From: Haloarcula rara
GTDB taxonomy: Archaea > Halobacteriota > Halobacteria > Halobacteriales > Haloarculaceae
Assembly (NCBI RefSeq): GCF_029338235.1
Contig: NZ_CP119785.1
Span: 1,240,001 to 1,304,000, forward strand
Direction: 5' to 3'
Length of the DNA stretch: 64,000 bases
Shown here: piece by piece, positions 17,494-28,375 of the stretch
Layout: every line of letters starts with the position of its first letter
How positions within the stretch are numbered: the stretch's first letter is position 1
The notes under the pieces: model-generated
Told to the model about the DNA's origin: nothing
Databases searched by the model: none
What the model saw: the letters and a program-made list of their open reading frames with translations, nothing else
Position numbers and translations under genes: made by a program

Positions 17494-18399
17494 TCACGAT
17501 TCATCCCCCAGTGACTCGAGATCCGAGAGGGTAGAACGCAACGTCAGCCGGGCAACATCCGCTAGCTCACACAGGTCCTCCTGCCTGACAGCAACGCCGG
17601 ACTGCTGTGCGGCCTGATAGAGACAGGCAGCCGCTACGCCGCTCGGGTTCTTCCCGCCGATGAGTGACTGCTCTCGAAGCGCAGTGACGTAGTCGCTGGC
17701 GCGCTGCTCGACAGCCACCCCCAGGTCGAGTGCCGACGCGTACCGGGTCAGGTACTCCCGCGGGTCGATCGGCCCGACCTGTAACCCGAGTTCCCGGTTC
17801 ATCGCGTCGTAGGCGACCCGCAACTCGTCGCGCGTCGCCGAGGAAACCGTCGCAATCTCGTGTCGGGTCCGAGTGAGCGACTGGGTCCGACAGACGGCAT
17901 AGACCGACGCCGCGGCAAACCCCTCGATAGAGCGACCGTAGAGCAGCTCCTCCTCCTGGGCAGAATCGAACAGCGCACAGGCCTGGTCGCGAATCGAGTC
18001 CGGAAGCGAGAGCGACGACGTCACCTGGCGAATCTCCGTATACGCATACAGCTTGTTTCGGTCGCTCTTCGAAGACAGGTGGGCCCGCGTGTGCTGGCGG
18101 CGCAACCGGGCGAACTGACGCTGTTTCTCGCTCGACACCTCCGCACCCGTTCCGTAGCCGATCTCCGTCGATAGTCCGTTATCGTGGCGCGCGTCTGTCG
18201 TCGGCGCGCCCGTCCGACGTTCCTGCGTCTCGCCGTCTGAACGCCCCCAGTCGGGCCCCAGATCGAGTTCGACGCCTCCGACCACGAGACCGCAGTCAGA
18301 GCAGACGACCTCGGACTGCTCCTGTCGCAGGTCGCCACCACACTCTGTACACCTTCGCGCGTCGTGTGAGTAACTGACTACTCTATTCGTGTTATGCAT
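17494..18399 (-). CDS. tfb: Transcription initiation factor IIB (TFB)
   Basis: A 301-residue TFB. The N-terminal zinc ribbon has CTEC (about residues 17-20) and CSDC (about 35-38), followed by a linker and two cyclin-fold repeats (about 105-195 and 205-295) with the conserved EGFAAASVYAVCR and PSGVAAACLYQAA segments. TFB bridges TBP/TATA and RNA polymerase. Haloarchaea carry several TFBs, so this may serve a subset of promoters. ATG 18399 (MHNTN) is chosen because the in-frame starts at 18459 and 18483 lie within AT-rich promoter-like DNA. The B-finger/linker looks shorter than in housekeeping TFBs (impression only). Confidence 0.85.
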   Translation of the reverse strand: MHNTNRVVSYSHDARRCTECGGDLRQEQSEVVCSDCGLVVGGVELDLGPDWGRSDGETQERRTGAPTTDARHDNGLSTEIGYGTGAEVSSEKQRQFARLRRQHTRAHLSSKSDRNKLYAYTEIRQVTSSLSLPDSIRDQACALFDSAQEEELLYGRSIEGFAAASVYAVCRTQSLTRTRHEIATVSSATRDELRVAYDAMNRELGLQVGPIDPREYLTRYASALDLGVAVEQRASDYVTALREQSLIGGKNPSGVAAACLYQAAQQSGVAVRQEDLCELADVARLTLRSTLSDLESLGDES

Positions 18400-18842
18400 G
18401 TGAACCCCTCTGGTTGCTGCCTCTGAAATTTCCTCATCTAATGAAGATGAATAAATCATATACTTTCTCGATATTAAACCCACCTATTATAGTTATATTT
18501 TTTATGAATTGGGTGGCAGACGAGCACATAGTGAGACGTCGATAAATCGACTTGCCAGTAAAGGACAGCTATAGCCGGAAATCAGCCGCCACAGATTCGG
18601 TTCGGCTACGACAGTACAGGGTGGGACGAGTCGTTTTTTGTCCCTCATGCGATATTACCAGCGGTAAAATCATACCTGTCCGCGGTCGGCTGCCAACTTG
18701 ATAACCACCGCGACAGGAGCAACTAACGACGATCAGTCCGCCCAGCGAAATCCGCGAGAGCACAGTAGCGAGAAGGCCACTCTGTCCGTTGCCCTCCGGT
18801 CACGCCGATATCGCGCTACTCGTCGTCAACATCGTCGCAGCC
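18400..18842. other. TFB upstream region and spacer, no gene
   Basis: The first part (18420-18510) is AT-rich with several TATA-like runs and should contain the TFB promoter on the minus strand. The rest to 18842 has no credible ORF; a 64-codon minus frame at 18569-18763 has an unconvincing Ser/Arg/Cys-rich composition. Confidence 0.5.
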
Positions 18843-19058
18843 TGTTCGCGACACAGAAGGCCAAGCGCCAGATTTGAACCGGAGCGAGACTCCTCCGTTC
18901 GTCTCTCATGACTCAAATCGGCGTGGCTTCCACTCCTCACGTCCGTTTGTCGCAAAAAGCCAAGGGCCGGATTTGAACCGCGGTCACAGCGAAGCTGTTC
19001 CCTGCTTCAAATCACGACCGTTCTATGGATGTCGCTCACGACTTTGTTCGCGACAGCA
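18843..19058 (-). repeat. Decayed copies of the tRNA-Cys 3' end
   Basis: Two imperfect copies of the tRNA-Cys 3' part plus about 15 bases of its trailer lie beside the real gene: 18843-18882 and 18945-18980. The shared gatttgaacc starts at 18871, 18970 and 19071 (spacing 99 and 101). Between them are inverted fragments (tcaaatc at 18913 and 19006), so each roughly 100-base unit is itself partly palindromic. None can fold into a tRNA. They may be scars of repeated integration at this tRNA or decayed tandem tRNAs. Confidence 0.75.
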
Positions 19059-19134
19059 AGCCAAGGGCCGGATTTGAACCGGCGATGGGCGGCTCTGCAG
19101 GCCGCTGCGTTAGGCCGGACTCTGCCACCTTGGC
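19059..19134 (-). tRNA. tRNA-Cys (anticodon GCA)
   Basis: The minus strand folds as a tRNA with acceptor stem GCCAAGG/CCTTGGC, anticodon stem GCGGC/GCCGC around loop CTGCAGA (anticodon GCA), T loop TTCAAAT and discriminator U, the identity base for Cys. Haloarchaeal rRNA operons often end with tRNA-Cys right after 5S; here a protein gene and a terminator separate them by about 400 bases. Confidence 0.95.
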
Positions 19135-19180
19135 GCACTTGTTCGTAAACGAGTCGCTCGCTTAAGGGTAGCGAATTCCG

Positions 19181-19438
19181 CTAGCCCTCACCTTCAGACT
19201 GCCCGGGCTCGCCGACACCTTCGACGGGGACCGTGTTGAAAATCGACGACTGTGCCTCTTCGGCGGAGTCGAACTGGTCGTCTTCCAGACGGCCCAGCAC
19301 CTCATCGAGGGGTTCGGAGCCGTCCGCGTACACGAGCTCCACGTCGTCGAACTCCTGTCGGGCAGCATCGACCGACAGCGGATACGTCGCAGATTCGAGC
19401 AGTTCCGTGAGTTCGTTCAGTTTGACATCGCGAGTCAT
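19181..19438 (-). CDS. DUF5789-family small protein
   Basis: An 85-residue acidic protein. The core ELLESATYPLSVDAARQEFD, then DGSEPLDEVLGRLEDDQFDSAEEAQSSIFN, matches the haloarchaeal DUF5789 pattern: a helix, a small beta element and the F-x-SAEEA motif. A second, better-conserved member is at 57191. The function is unknown. A TATA-like gctaagtt lies about 25-35 bases upstream. It sits between the 5S terminator and tRNA-Cys, an unusual place for a protein gene in an rRNA operon. Confidence 0.75.
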   Translation of the reverse strand: MTRDVKLNELTELLESATYPLSVDAARQEFDDVELVYADGSEPLDEVLGRLEDDQFDSAEEAQSSIFNTVPVEGVGEPGQSEGEG

Positions 19439-19489
19439 ACAGAGATGATTCTACGCGCAGCAACTTAGCTACTCGCTGTCATAAATACG

Positions 19490-19525
19490 AAAAGCCACCG
19501 GGGAGAGATGACTCTCCTCGGTGGC
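19490..19525 (-). terminator. rRNA operon terminator hairpin
   Basis: On the minus strand, 13-bp arms (GCCACCGAGGAGA paired with TCTCCCCGGTGGC, one G-U pair) close a short loop, and TTTT follows directly (19493-19490). It lies about 10 bases past the 5S 3' end, so it should end rrn transcription. Confidence 0.75.
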
Positions 19526-19533
19526 TAATGAAT

Positions 19534-19655
19534 GGTGGCGGCGAATCGGATTTCCCAGAGGCTCGCGCACTCCAGTACTCACCGAAACGCTGGTGAGCTT
19601 ATCTTCCGTGTTCGGGATGGGTACGGGAGGCAACCTCACCGCTATGGCCGCCTAA
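19534..19655 (-). rRNA. 5S rRNA
   Basis: The minus strand gives the haloarchaeal 5S pattern: 5' TTAGGCGGCCATAGCGGTGA, an internal CCCATCCCGAACACGGAAGA, and a 3' end pairing with the 5' end (CGCCGCC). Length is about 122. The ends are set by homology from memory and may be off by 1-2 bases. Confidence 0.93.
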
Positions 19656-19715
19656 CGCCGAGTCGTGGAGTCGAACCACGATGGTATACCCTTCTCGGTT
19701 GGCAGATGTTTCAGT

Positions 19716-19745
19716 ACGTGCGATCCAGTTTGCGCCTGGACTCGG
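19716..19745 (-). other. 23S processing stem, 3' arm
   Basis: acgtgcgatccag and ctggactcg at 19716-19745 are complementary to 22738-22767 (cgagtccag and ctggatcgcacgt) on the far side of 23S. The long helix with an internal bulge is the expected substrate of the bulge-helix-bulge endonuclease (EndA, encoded at 36597). Confidence 0.7.
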
Positions 19746-19792
19746 TCAGTCGACGAGATAATCGTCGGTGAATCGAGTCACAGTGCGTATGA

Positions 19793-22713
<2,921 letters not shown>

Positions 22714-22737
22714 CGTCGTTGTGACTCGTATAACTGA

Positions 22738-22767
22738 ACGAGTCCAGTGGACGCCTGGATCGCACGT
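22738..22767 (-). other. 23S processing stem, 5' arm
   Basis: This is the partner of 19716-19745. Pairing over about 9 + 13 bp loops out the whole 23S rRNA, as in other archaeal rRNA precursors. Confidence 0.7.
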
Positions 22768-22884
22768 ACACGCGGTTTCATACTCGCCCCCAAGGTGGTA
22801 GATGGTGGGCGAATCGACCCTTCCCAACCTCGGTTTTACCCGGGATGGTGCATCTGTCGTCGTACCAGATTCGAGCGCCGTCCC

Positions 22885-22898
22885 ACACTTAAGGGGCT
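22885..22898 (-). promoter_or_regulatory. Internal promoter in the 16S-23S spacer
   Basis: The minus strand has CCCCTTAAGTGTGGGACG, the same core (CCTTAAGTGT) as the upstream rrn promoters. It would give extra 23S-5S transcription downstream of tRNA-Ala. Confidence 0.55.
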
Positions 22899-22921
22899 CG
22901 GTTCGGAGCTGGTACGTCGTA

Positions 22922-22993
22922 TGGACCCACTGGGATTTGAACCCAGGGCTTCCTCCTTGCAAAGGAGGTGCTCTGCCGCTGAGCTATGGGCCC
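22922..22993 (-). tRNA. tRNA-Ala (anticodon TGC)
   Basis: It lies in the 16S-23S spacer, where archaea commonly encode tRNA-Ala. Acceptor stem GGGCCCA/TGGGTCC (one G-U), anticodon stem CTCCT/GGAGG around TTGCAAA (anticodon TGC), T loop TTCAAAT and discriminator A fit. CCA is not encoded. Confidence 0.96.
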
Positions 22994-23010
22994 GGCAGAT
23001 CCGCAGGCGT

Positions 23011-23045
23011 GAGCCCTGATAGTTCATAGGTGCCCGGTCGGCGAG
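23011..23045 (-). other. 16S processing stem, 3' arm
   Basis: gagccctgatagttc and cggtcggcgag at 23011-23045 are complementary to 24654-24688 upstream of 16S. The helix with a central mismatch region is the expected bulge-helix-bulge processing site. Confidence 0.75.
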
Positions 23046-23100
23046 ATAGTCATCGAACATCCATGTAGGTGGGTCAGGCCAGAGGCCTGATCCCGATCAG

Positions 23101-24572
<1,472 letters not shown>

Positions 24573-24653
24573 GTATCCCGGCACGAAGCCGGGGGGTTAG
24601 GCGGGTCACACTCCAGATGGAGTGTGGTCGCTATCGAAGGGTGTTCGAGGACA

Positions 24654-24688
24654 CTCGCCGACCGAGTGTCACCGAACTATCAGGGCTC
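24654..24688 (-). other. 16S processing stem, 5' arm
   Basis: This is the partner of 23011-23045. The arms share about 15 and 11 paired bases around a mismatched bulge. Confidence 0.75.
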
Positions 24689-24762
24689 ACATCAGATCCC
24701 ATCTTGACGGCGGACCGCAGGGGTGGAATCCTCATTTCTCCGGACCTGCATGTTCTCCCGAA

Positions 24763-24776
24763 GCCATCTTAAAGGC
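24763..24776 (-). promoter_or_regulatory. Possible proximal rrn promoter
   Basis: The minus strand has GCCTTTAAGATGG, a TATA-like element inside a short palindrome (cgaagcc/ggcttcg). It is the weakest of four candidates before 16S. Confidence 0.4.
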
Positions 24777-24850
24777 TTCGAGTTCCGGTAGCGAGTTGCC
24801 TCGCCGCAGTGTGGTGGCCGGGTTTCGTCGGCCCCGGCCAGGCCTCGTTC

Positions 24851-24891
24851 GCGTTCGATCCGAATACCCTGTTACACTTAAGGGCATCGGA
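24851..24891 (-). promoter_or_regulatory. rrn promoter, repeated unit 2
   Basis: The minus strand contains GCCCTTAAGTGTAACAGGG, matching the haloarchaeal rrn core (upstream TTCGA box, then TTAAGTGTAAC). About 41 bases here are nearly identical to 24929-24969, 78 bases away. Confidence 0.75.
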
Positions 24892-24928
24892 GTTCGCTCG
24901 CGTCGAACCGCACGACGTGAGCGACCTT

Positions 24929-24969
24929 CGCGTTCCATCCGAACACCCTGTTACAATTAAGGGCGTCGG
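24929..24969 (-). promoter_or_regulatory. rrn promoter, repeated unit 1
   Basis: The minus strand contains GCCCTTAATTGTAACAGGG, differing from the next unit at only a few positions. The tandem copies suggest promoter amplification for strong rRNA synthesis. Confidence 0.75.
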
Positions 24970-25033
24970 TTGGGACGAGGCCCGACCGGGGAAGTGTCGT
25001 CCCCGACCTCGTTCGCATTAGACTCGATGGGAG

Positions 25034-25048
25034 TGTCATACTTAACCT
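25034..25048 (-). promoter_or_regulatory. Distal rrn promoter
   Basis: The minus strand has GAGGTTAAGTATGACAC, a divergent version of the TTAAGTGTAAC core, about 79 bases upstream of the repeated unit at 24955 and so at the same spacing as the other two. Confidence 0.55.
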
Positions 25049-25263
25049 CGTCGGACGACGGCCGCTTCGGCAGGCGATTACACGGGTGAGTGACCCCCAT
25101 ACGGTAGACAGCAACACGGTAGCAGAACTGCAGACTTCGAACAGCTGGTACCCAATTAGTGTACGCTCTTCGTGTGCGCGCTCACGCGCGCGATAGTTCT
25201 GACACACACTGGCCACAGCGAACAGGCGCACTATCGTCCACAAAAAGTCCGTACAGAAGGGAA

Positions 25264-25572
25264 CTAGATGTCGTCGAGGTGTTCGACGCCCTCTTTCGAG
25301 ACGTTCCCTTTCGTGATGTCGCCCGGCATCCAGTCCGGTTTGTCGTCGGGCGCTGTTTCGACCCAGGCCCACGCCTCGTAGATGTGGACCTTGTGGGTGC
25401 CCTTCTCCCGGAGCCGTATCTCCTGTCGGTCTGCTTCGTCCTCGCTGTCGGCCGGGTCGAGCCGCCGGGCGGCCTTCAACGCAGCCTGCCGGGGCGTCCC
25501 GCCTGAGAAGACGCTCGATTCGTCACCATCCTCACGGAGCGCAAAGTTGCGCTTGTCGCTGTCGCGTGCCAT
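25264..25572 (-). CDS. Chromosomal protein MC1
   Basis: A 102-residue protein matching archaeal MC1 along its length: RNFALREDGDESSVFSG, then TPRQAALKAARR, IRLREKGTHKVHIYEAW and KPDWMPGDITKGNV. MC1 is a monomeric DNA-bending chromatin protein first found in methanogens and also in haloarchaea. This copy has an acidic insert (DPADSEDEAD) typical of halophilic adaptation. Basic residues in the RLREKGTHKVH stretch probably contact DNA. A TATA-like cataaatata lies about 35 bases upstream. It stands alone beside the rRNA promoters. Confidence 0.92.
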   Translation of the reverse strand: MARDSDKRNFALREDGDESSVFSGGTPRQAALKAARRLDPADSEDEADRQEIRLREKGTHKVHIYEAWAWVETAPDDKPDWMPGDITKGNVSKEGVEHLDDI

Positions 25573-25800
25573 GGTTTTCTCCGCTCCATGTCAACTCAAA
25601 ACATGGCACAACATAAATATACCCCCCGAATGAGCCTCCGTCGCGGGGTACGTTTATATATTAGAACTCGAGAGATGCTGTATTCGGCCACGATTGGGCC
25701 GGAAGCGCCGCCCTGAAAGCGCGTGCGCACTCGGGTCCGGGACACGCCGCACGGTAGACTTAAGTGTATCCTACGGCGATGCACGGAATAGGATAGCGCG

Positions 25801-25998
25801 ATGGTGCGAAAGAAGAAGCTTAGCCCGAGTGGCGCCAAAGACGAAGACGGCGAGTACCACAACGTACATATCAACATCCACGAAGACGAACTCGCCGTCG
25901 CCGGCATGGAGATCGGTGACGAGGTGTTCGTCCGGGTGCGTGACAACAAGATCATCATTCAAAAAGCCGACCCCGAAGAGGTCGAACACGATTTCTGA
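25801..25998 (+). CDS. AbrB/SpoVT-like small protein
   Basis: A 65-residue protein, basic at the start (MVRKKKLSPSG), then HINIHEDELAVAGMEIGDEV and FVRVRDNKIIIQKAD. The beta pattern and the central IGDEV-FVRVRDNKIII match the swapped-hairpin AbrB fold, usually a dimeric DNA-binding or antitoxin-like domain. No toxin partner is adjacent. A TATA-like cttaagtgt is about 35-45 bases upstream. It is 50 bases ahead of pyrD in the same direction and may be cotranscribed with it. Confidence 0.7.
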   Translation: MVRKKKLSPSGAKDEDGEYHNVHINIHEDELAVAGMEIGDEVFVRVRDNKIIIQKADPEEVEHDF

Positions 25999-26048
25999 CG
26001 TGCTGTCGCTACCCCCGGCTGCTGCCGGGAGGCGACTCGAACACCCCA

Positions 26049-27101
26049 ATGAGACTCTACGATATCGCCAAGCCGGTTCTGTTCTCGCTCCCGGCCGAGA
26101 CGGCCCACACTACCGTCCACAGCCTGCTGGAGACGGCACAGGGGACCCCGGTAGCGAGCGCAATGGCCCACCGGTACACGGTCGAGGACGAGCGCCTCGC
26201 CATCTCTGCGTTCGGTCAGGACTTTGCCAACCCCGTCGGCGTCGCCGCAGGCTTTGATAAGAACGCCACAGTGCCAACAGCCCTGGCCGCGATGGGCTTT
26301 GGCTTCGCCGAGGTCGGCGGCGTCACGGCCGAACCACAGGCCGGCAACGCCCGGCCCAGGATGTTTCGCCTGCGCGAGGACGGCGGTCTCATCAACCGGA
26401 TGGGGCTGAACAACGAGGGCGCGGCCGCCGTCGGCGAGCGGCTGGCGAAGACGGACGCCCCGTTCCCGCTGGGCGTCAACATCGCAAAAAGCGAGCACGT
26501 TGGCACCGACGCGGCCCCGGCAGACTACCGCGAGACGTACGAACACGTCGCCGAGGGCGGCGATTTCTTCGTCGTCAACGTCTCCTGTCCCAACTCACAG
26601 GGGTTCGAAGAGCTCCAGAACCGCGATGCGATGACCGCCATCTTCGAAGAGCTCCAGGACGCGGGCGCCGCGCCGCTTCTGGTGAAGCTCTCGCCGGACC
26701 TCCCCGAGCCGGCGGTCGAGGACACGCTGGACCTCGTGACCGAACTCGACCTCGACGGCGTCGTCGCGACCAACACGACGACCGAGCGCCCCGAGGGGCT
26801 GCGCTCGCCCAACGCCAGCGAGACGGGTGGGCTCTCCGGGAGACCGATCGAGGACAGAGCGACAGACATGGTCCGGTTCGTCGCCGAGCGCGTCGACGTT
26901 CCCGTCGTCGGCGTCGGCGGCGTCGCCTCGGCCGAGGGCGCCTACCGGAAGCTTCGTGCCGGCGCCTCACTCGTCCAGCTCTACACCGGACTGGTCTACG
27001 AAGGGCCCTCGCTCGCCCGGGACATCAACGAGGGGCTACTCGAGTTGCTGGAGCGGGACGGCTTCGACAGCGTCGACGAGGCCGTCGGCGCGGACCTGTA
27101 G
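26049..27101 (+). CDS. pyrD: Dihydroorotate dehydrogenase (class 2-like)
   Basis: A 350-residue FMN enzyme that oxidises dihydroorotate to orotate in pyrimidine synthesis. The N-terminal helical extension (MRLYDIAKPVLFSLPAETAH) is the quinone-tunnel/membrane part of class 2 enzymes. FMN and substrate motifs are FANPVGVAAGFDKNA, NRMGLNNEGAA, LGVNIAKS, VNVSCPNSQGF, VVATNTT and GVGGVAS. At the catalytic-base position (SCPN) it has Cys, as in class 1, where bacterial class 2 enzymes have Ser. It follows the AbrB-like gene by 50 bases. Confidence 0.93.
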   Translation: MRLYDIAKPVLFSLPAETAHTTVHSLLETAQGTPVASAMAHRYTVEDERLAISAFGQDFANPVGVAAGFDKNATVPTALAAMGFGFAEVGGVTAEPQAGNARPRMFRLREDGGLINRMGLNNEGAAAVGERLAKTDAPFPLGVNIAKSEHVGTDAAPADYRETYEHVAEGGDFFVVNVSCPNSQGFEELQNRDAMTAIFEELQDAGAAPLLVKLSPDLPEPAVEDTLDLVTELDLDGVVATNTTTERPEGLRSPNASETGGLSGRPIEDRATDMVRFVAERVDVPVVGVGGVASAEGAYRKLRAGASLVQLYTGLVYEGPSLARDINEGLLELLERDGFDSVDEAVGADL

Positions 27102-27151
27102 CGGATCGCAGTAGCGGGGGGTTTTAGCACCGAGGAGCGAACACGTCGAGT

Positions 27152-27907
27152 GTGAGCCGCGACGCTATCTCCCGATACGCCCGCCGGGCGCTCGTCTGGC
27201 TGGTCGTCGTCGGCGTCCTCACTGCGGGGGCAGGCGTCCTCTATTTCGGCACGCCACACCGCGCGTCCGACGGGAGCGTCGCCAGCGTCGAGGCGGACCC
27301 GAACGTGACAGTCACCGAGCAGGGCGGGACGTACACGCTCGAACCGTCGGGTCGGGAATCGACCGCGGGGCTCGTCTTCTACCCGGGTGCGAGGGTCCAC
27401 CCGGACGCCTACGTCGCGTCGCTCGCACCGCTTGCCAGCGAGGCCAACGTGACTGTCGTCGTCCCGAAGCTACGGCTGAACCTGGCCGTGCTCGACCAGG
27501 GCGCCGCAAGCGGCTACGTGACCGATGCCGGGGTCGAGAACTGGTACGTGGGCGGCCACTCGCTGGGCGGGGCGATGGCCTGTCGATACGCGGCCGAGAA
27601 CCCCGAGGCAATCGAGGGCGTGGTGCTGTACGCCTCGTACTGCGACCGTGACATCTCCGGGACCGGACTCGCGGCCATGAGCGTCACCGGCAGCGCGGAC
27701 ACGGTACTCGATAGCGATTCCTACGAGGAAAACCGCGAGAACCTCCCCAGCGACGCCACGATTCGGGAACTCCCGCTGAACCACACCCAGTTCGGGAGCT
27801 ATCGGGGCCAGCGCGGCGACAAACCGAGCGACCGCAGCTACGCCACCGCCCACGACCGCCTGGCCAACGTCACCGTCGCGTGGTTCCGGTCCCAGAGAGG
27901 CACCTGA
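27152..27907 (+). CDS. Membrane-anchored alpha/beta hydrolase
   Basis: A 251-residue protein. One N-terminal helix (about residues 13-32) anchors an extracellular hydrolase domain. The nucleophile elbow GHSLGG is at about 135, a likely acid in TGSADTVLD at about 188, and the catalytic His in LPLNHTQFG at about 210. It resembles the PF12695-type (dienelactone hydrolase-like) family; the substrate is unknown. The start is GTG at 27152, the only one that leaves a short basic N-terminus (MSRDAISRYARR) before the helix. It lies 50 bases after pyrD and may share its transcript. Confidence 0.82.
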   Translation: MSRDAISRYARRALVWLVVVGVLTAGAGVLYFGTPHRASDGSVASVEADPNVTVTEQGGTYTLEPSGRESTAGLVFYPGARVHPDAYVASLAPLASEANVTVVVPKLRLNLAVLDQGAASGYVTDAGVENWYVGGHSLGGAMACRYAAENPEAIEGVVLYASYCDRDISGTGLAAMSVTGSADTVLDSDSYEENRENLPSDATIRELPLNHTQFGSYRGQRGDKPSDRSYATAHDRLANVTVAWFRSQRGT

Positions 27908-27949
27908 ACCGAACTATCGGGACCCCATCGTGGCAGTCGGCGCGGACCG

Positions 27950-28162
27950 CTATCGGCACTCCTCGATCGGCATCGCGGTTTGGATATCGGCCGACAGCCA
28001 CGCCGTCTGGCTGTCACCGGTCCCCGGACAGATGGTGAGCGTCGACGGCGCGTCGGGGTCGTCGACCATCCAATCGAGGCAGAACCACGGATACGTCTCA
28101 CAGGCCGGGTTGCCGTAGCGGTCCGGGTCGCCACAGTCGGAGTGTTTCTCGGTGCTACTCAT
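27950..28162 (-). CDS. Small Cys-rich haloarchaeal protein
   Basis: A 70-residue protein starting MSSTEKHSDCGDPDRYGN. Five Cys (CGDPDRYGNPACETYPWFCLDW, ICPG and the C-terminal EECR) could bind metal or form disulfides. No family is recognised. The ATG at 28162 is preferred over an in-frame ATG at 28204, which would add a non-acidic stretch through an intergenic region. It is convergent with the hydrolase gene upstream. Confidence 0.55.
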   Translation of the reverse strand: MSSTEKHSDCGDPDRYGNPACETYPWFCLDWMVDDPDAPSTLTICPGTGDSQTAWLSADIQTAMPIEECR

Positions 28163-28245
28163 TGTCCCTCTATGTGATACTACGTGGCAATAACCCAAAA
28201 ACACCCTGTAACGAGCCGGTAAGTCGGTTACGAACGGGTAACGGT

Positions 28246-28281
28246 ACTCGAAGGCGGCGACTGGCAGTTCCAGGTCGTGCT
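28246..28281 (-). repeat. Duplicated copy of the pheT 3' end
   Basis: These 36 bases are identical to 28399-28434, inside the last codons of pheT, 153 bases apart. The downstream copy is not part of a full gene, so it is a relic of a duplication or rearrangement at the pheT end. Confidence 0.85.
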
Positions 28282-28290
28282 GCTACCACC

Positions 28291-28334
28291 TTTTTCCGCT
28301 CGAGTCGTCTCCGACGACCACTCGCGGAAAAACG
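28291..28334 (-). terminator. Possible pheT terminator hairpin
   Basis: tttttccgc (28291-28299) pairs with gcggaaaaa (28325-28333), giving a 9-bp stem with A/T-rich outer pairs between the two repeats. It is downstream of pheT on the minus strand. The T-run on each side makes it a plausible bidirectional terminator. Confidence 0.45.
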
Positions 28335-28375
28335 TGGGCGAAAAAGCGCTCGCTCCCGCTCCGGTCGCTCGCGGA

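Noticed and set aside
18569..18763. A 64-codon minus-strand ORF upstream of TFB
   Set aside because: Composition is Arg/Ser/Cys-rich, and there is no supporting promoter spacing, overlap or family resemblance.
18843..18980. Two extra tRNA-Cys genes
   Set aside because: Only the T arm, acceptor 3' side and trailer are present; the D and anticodon arms are missing.
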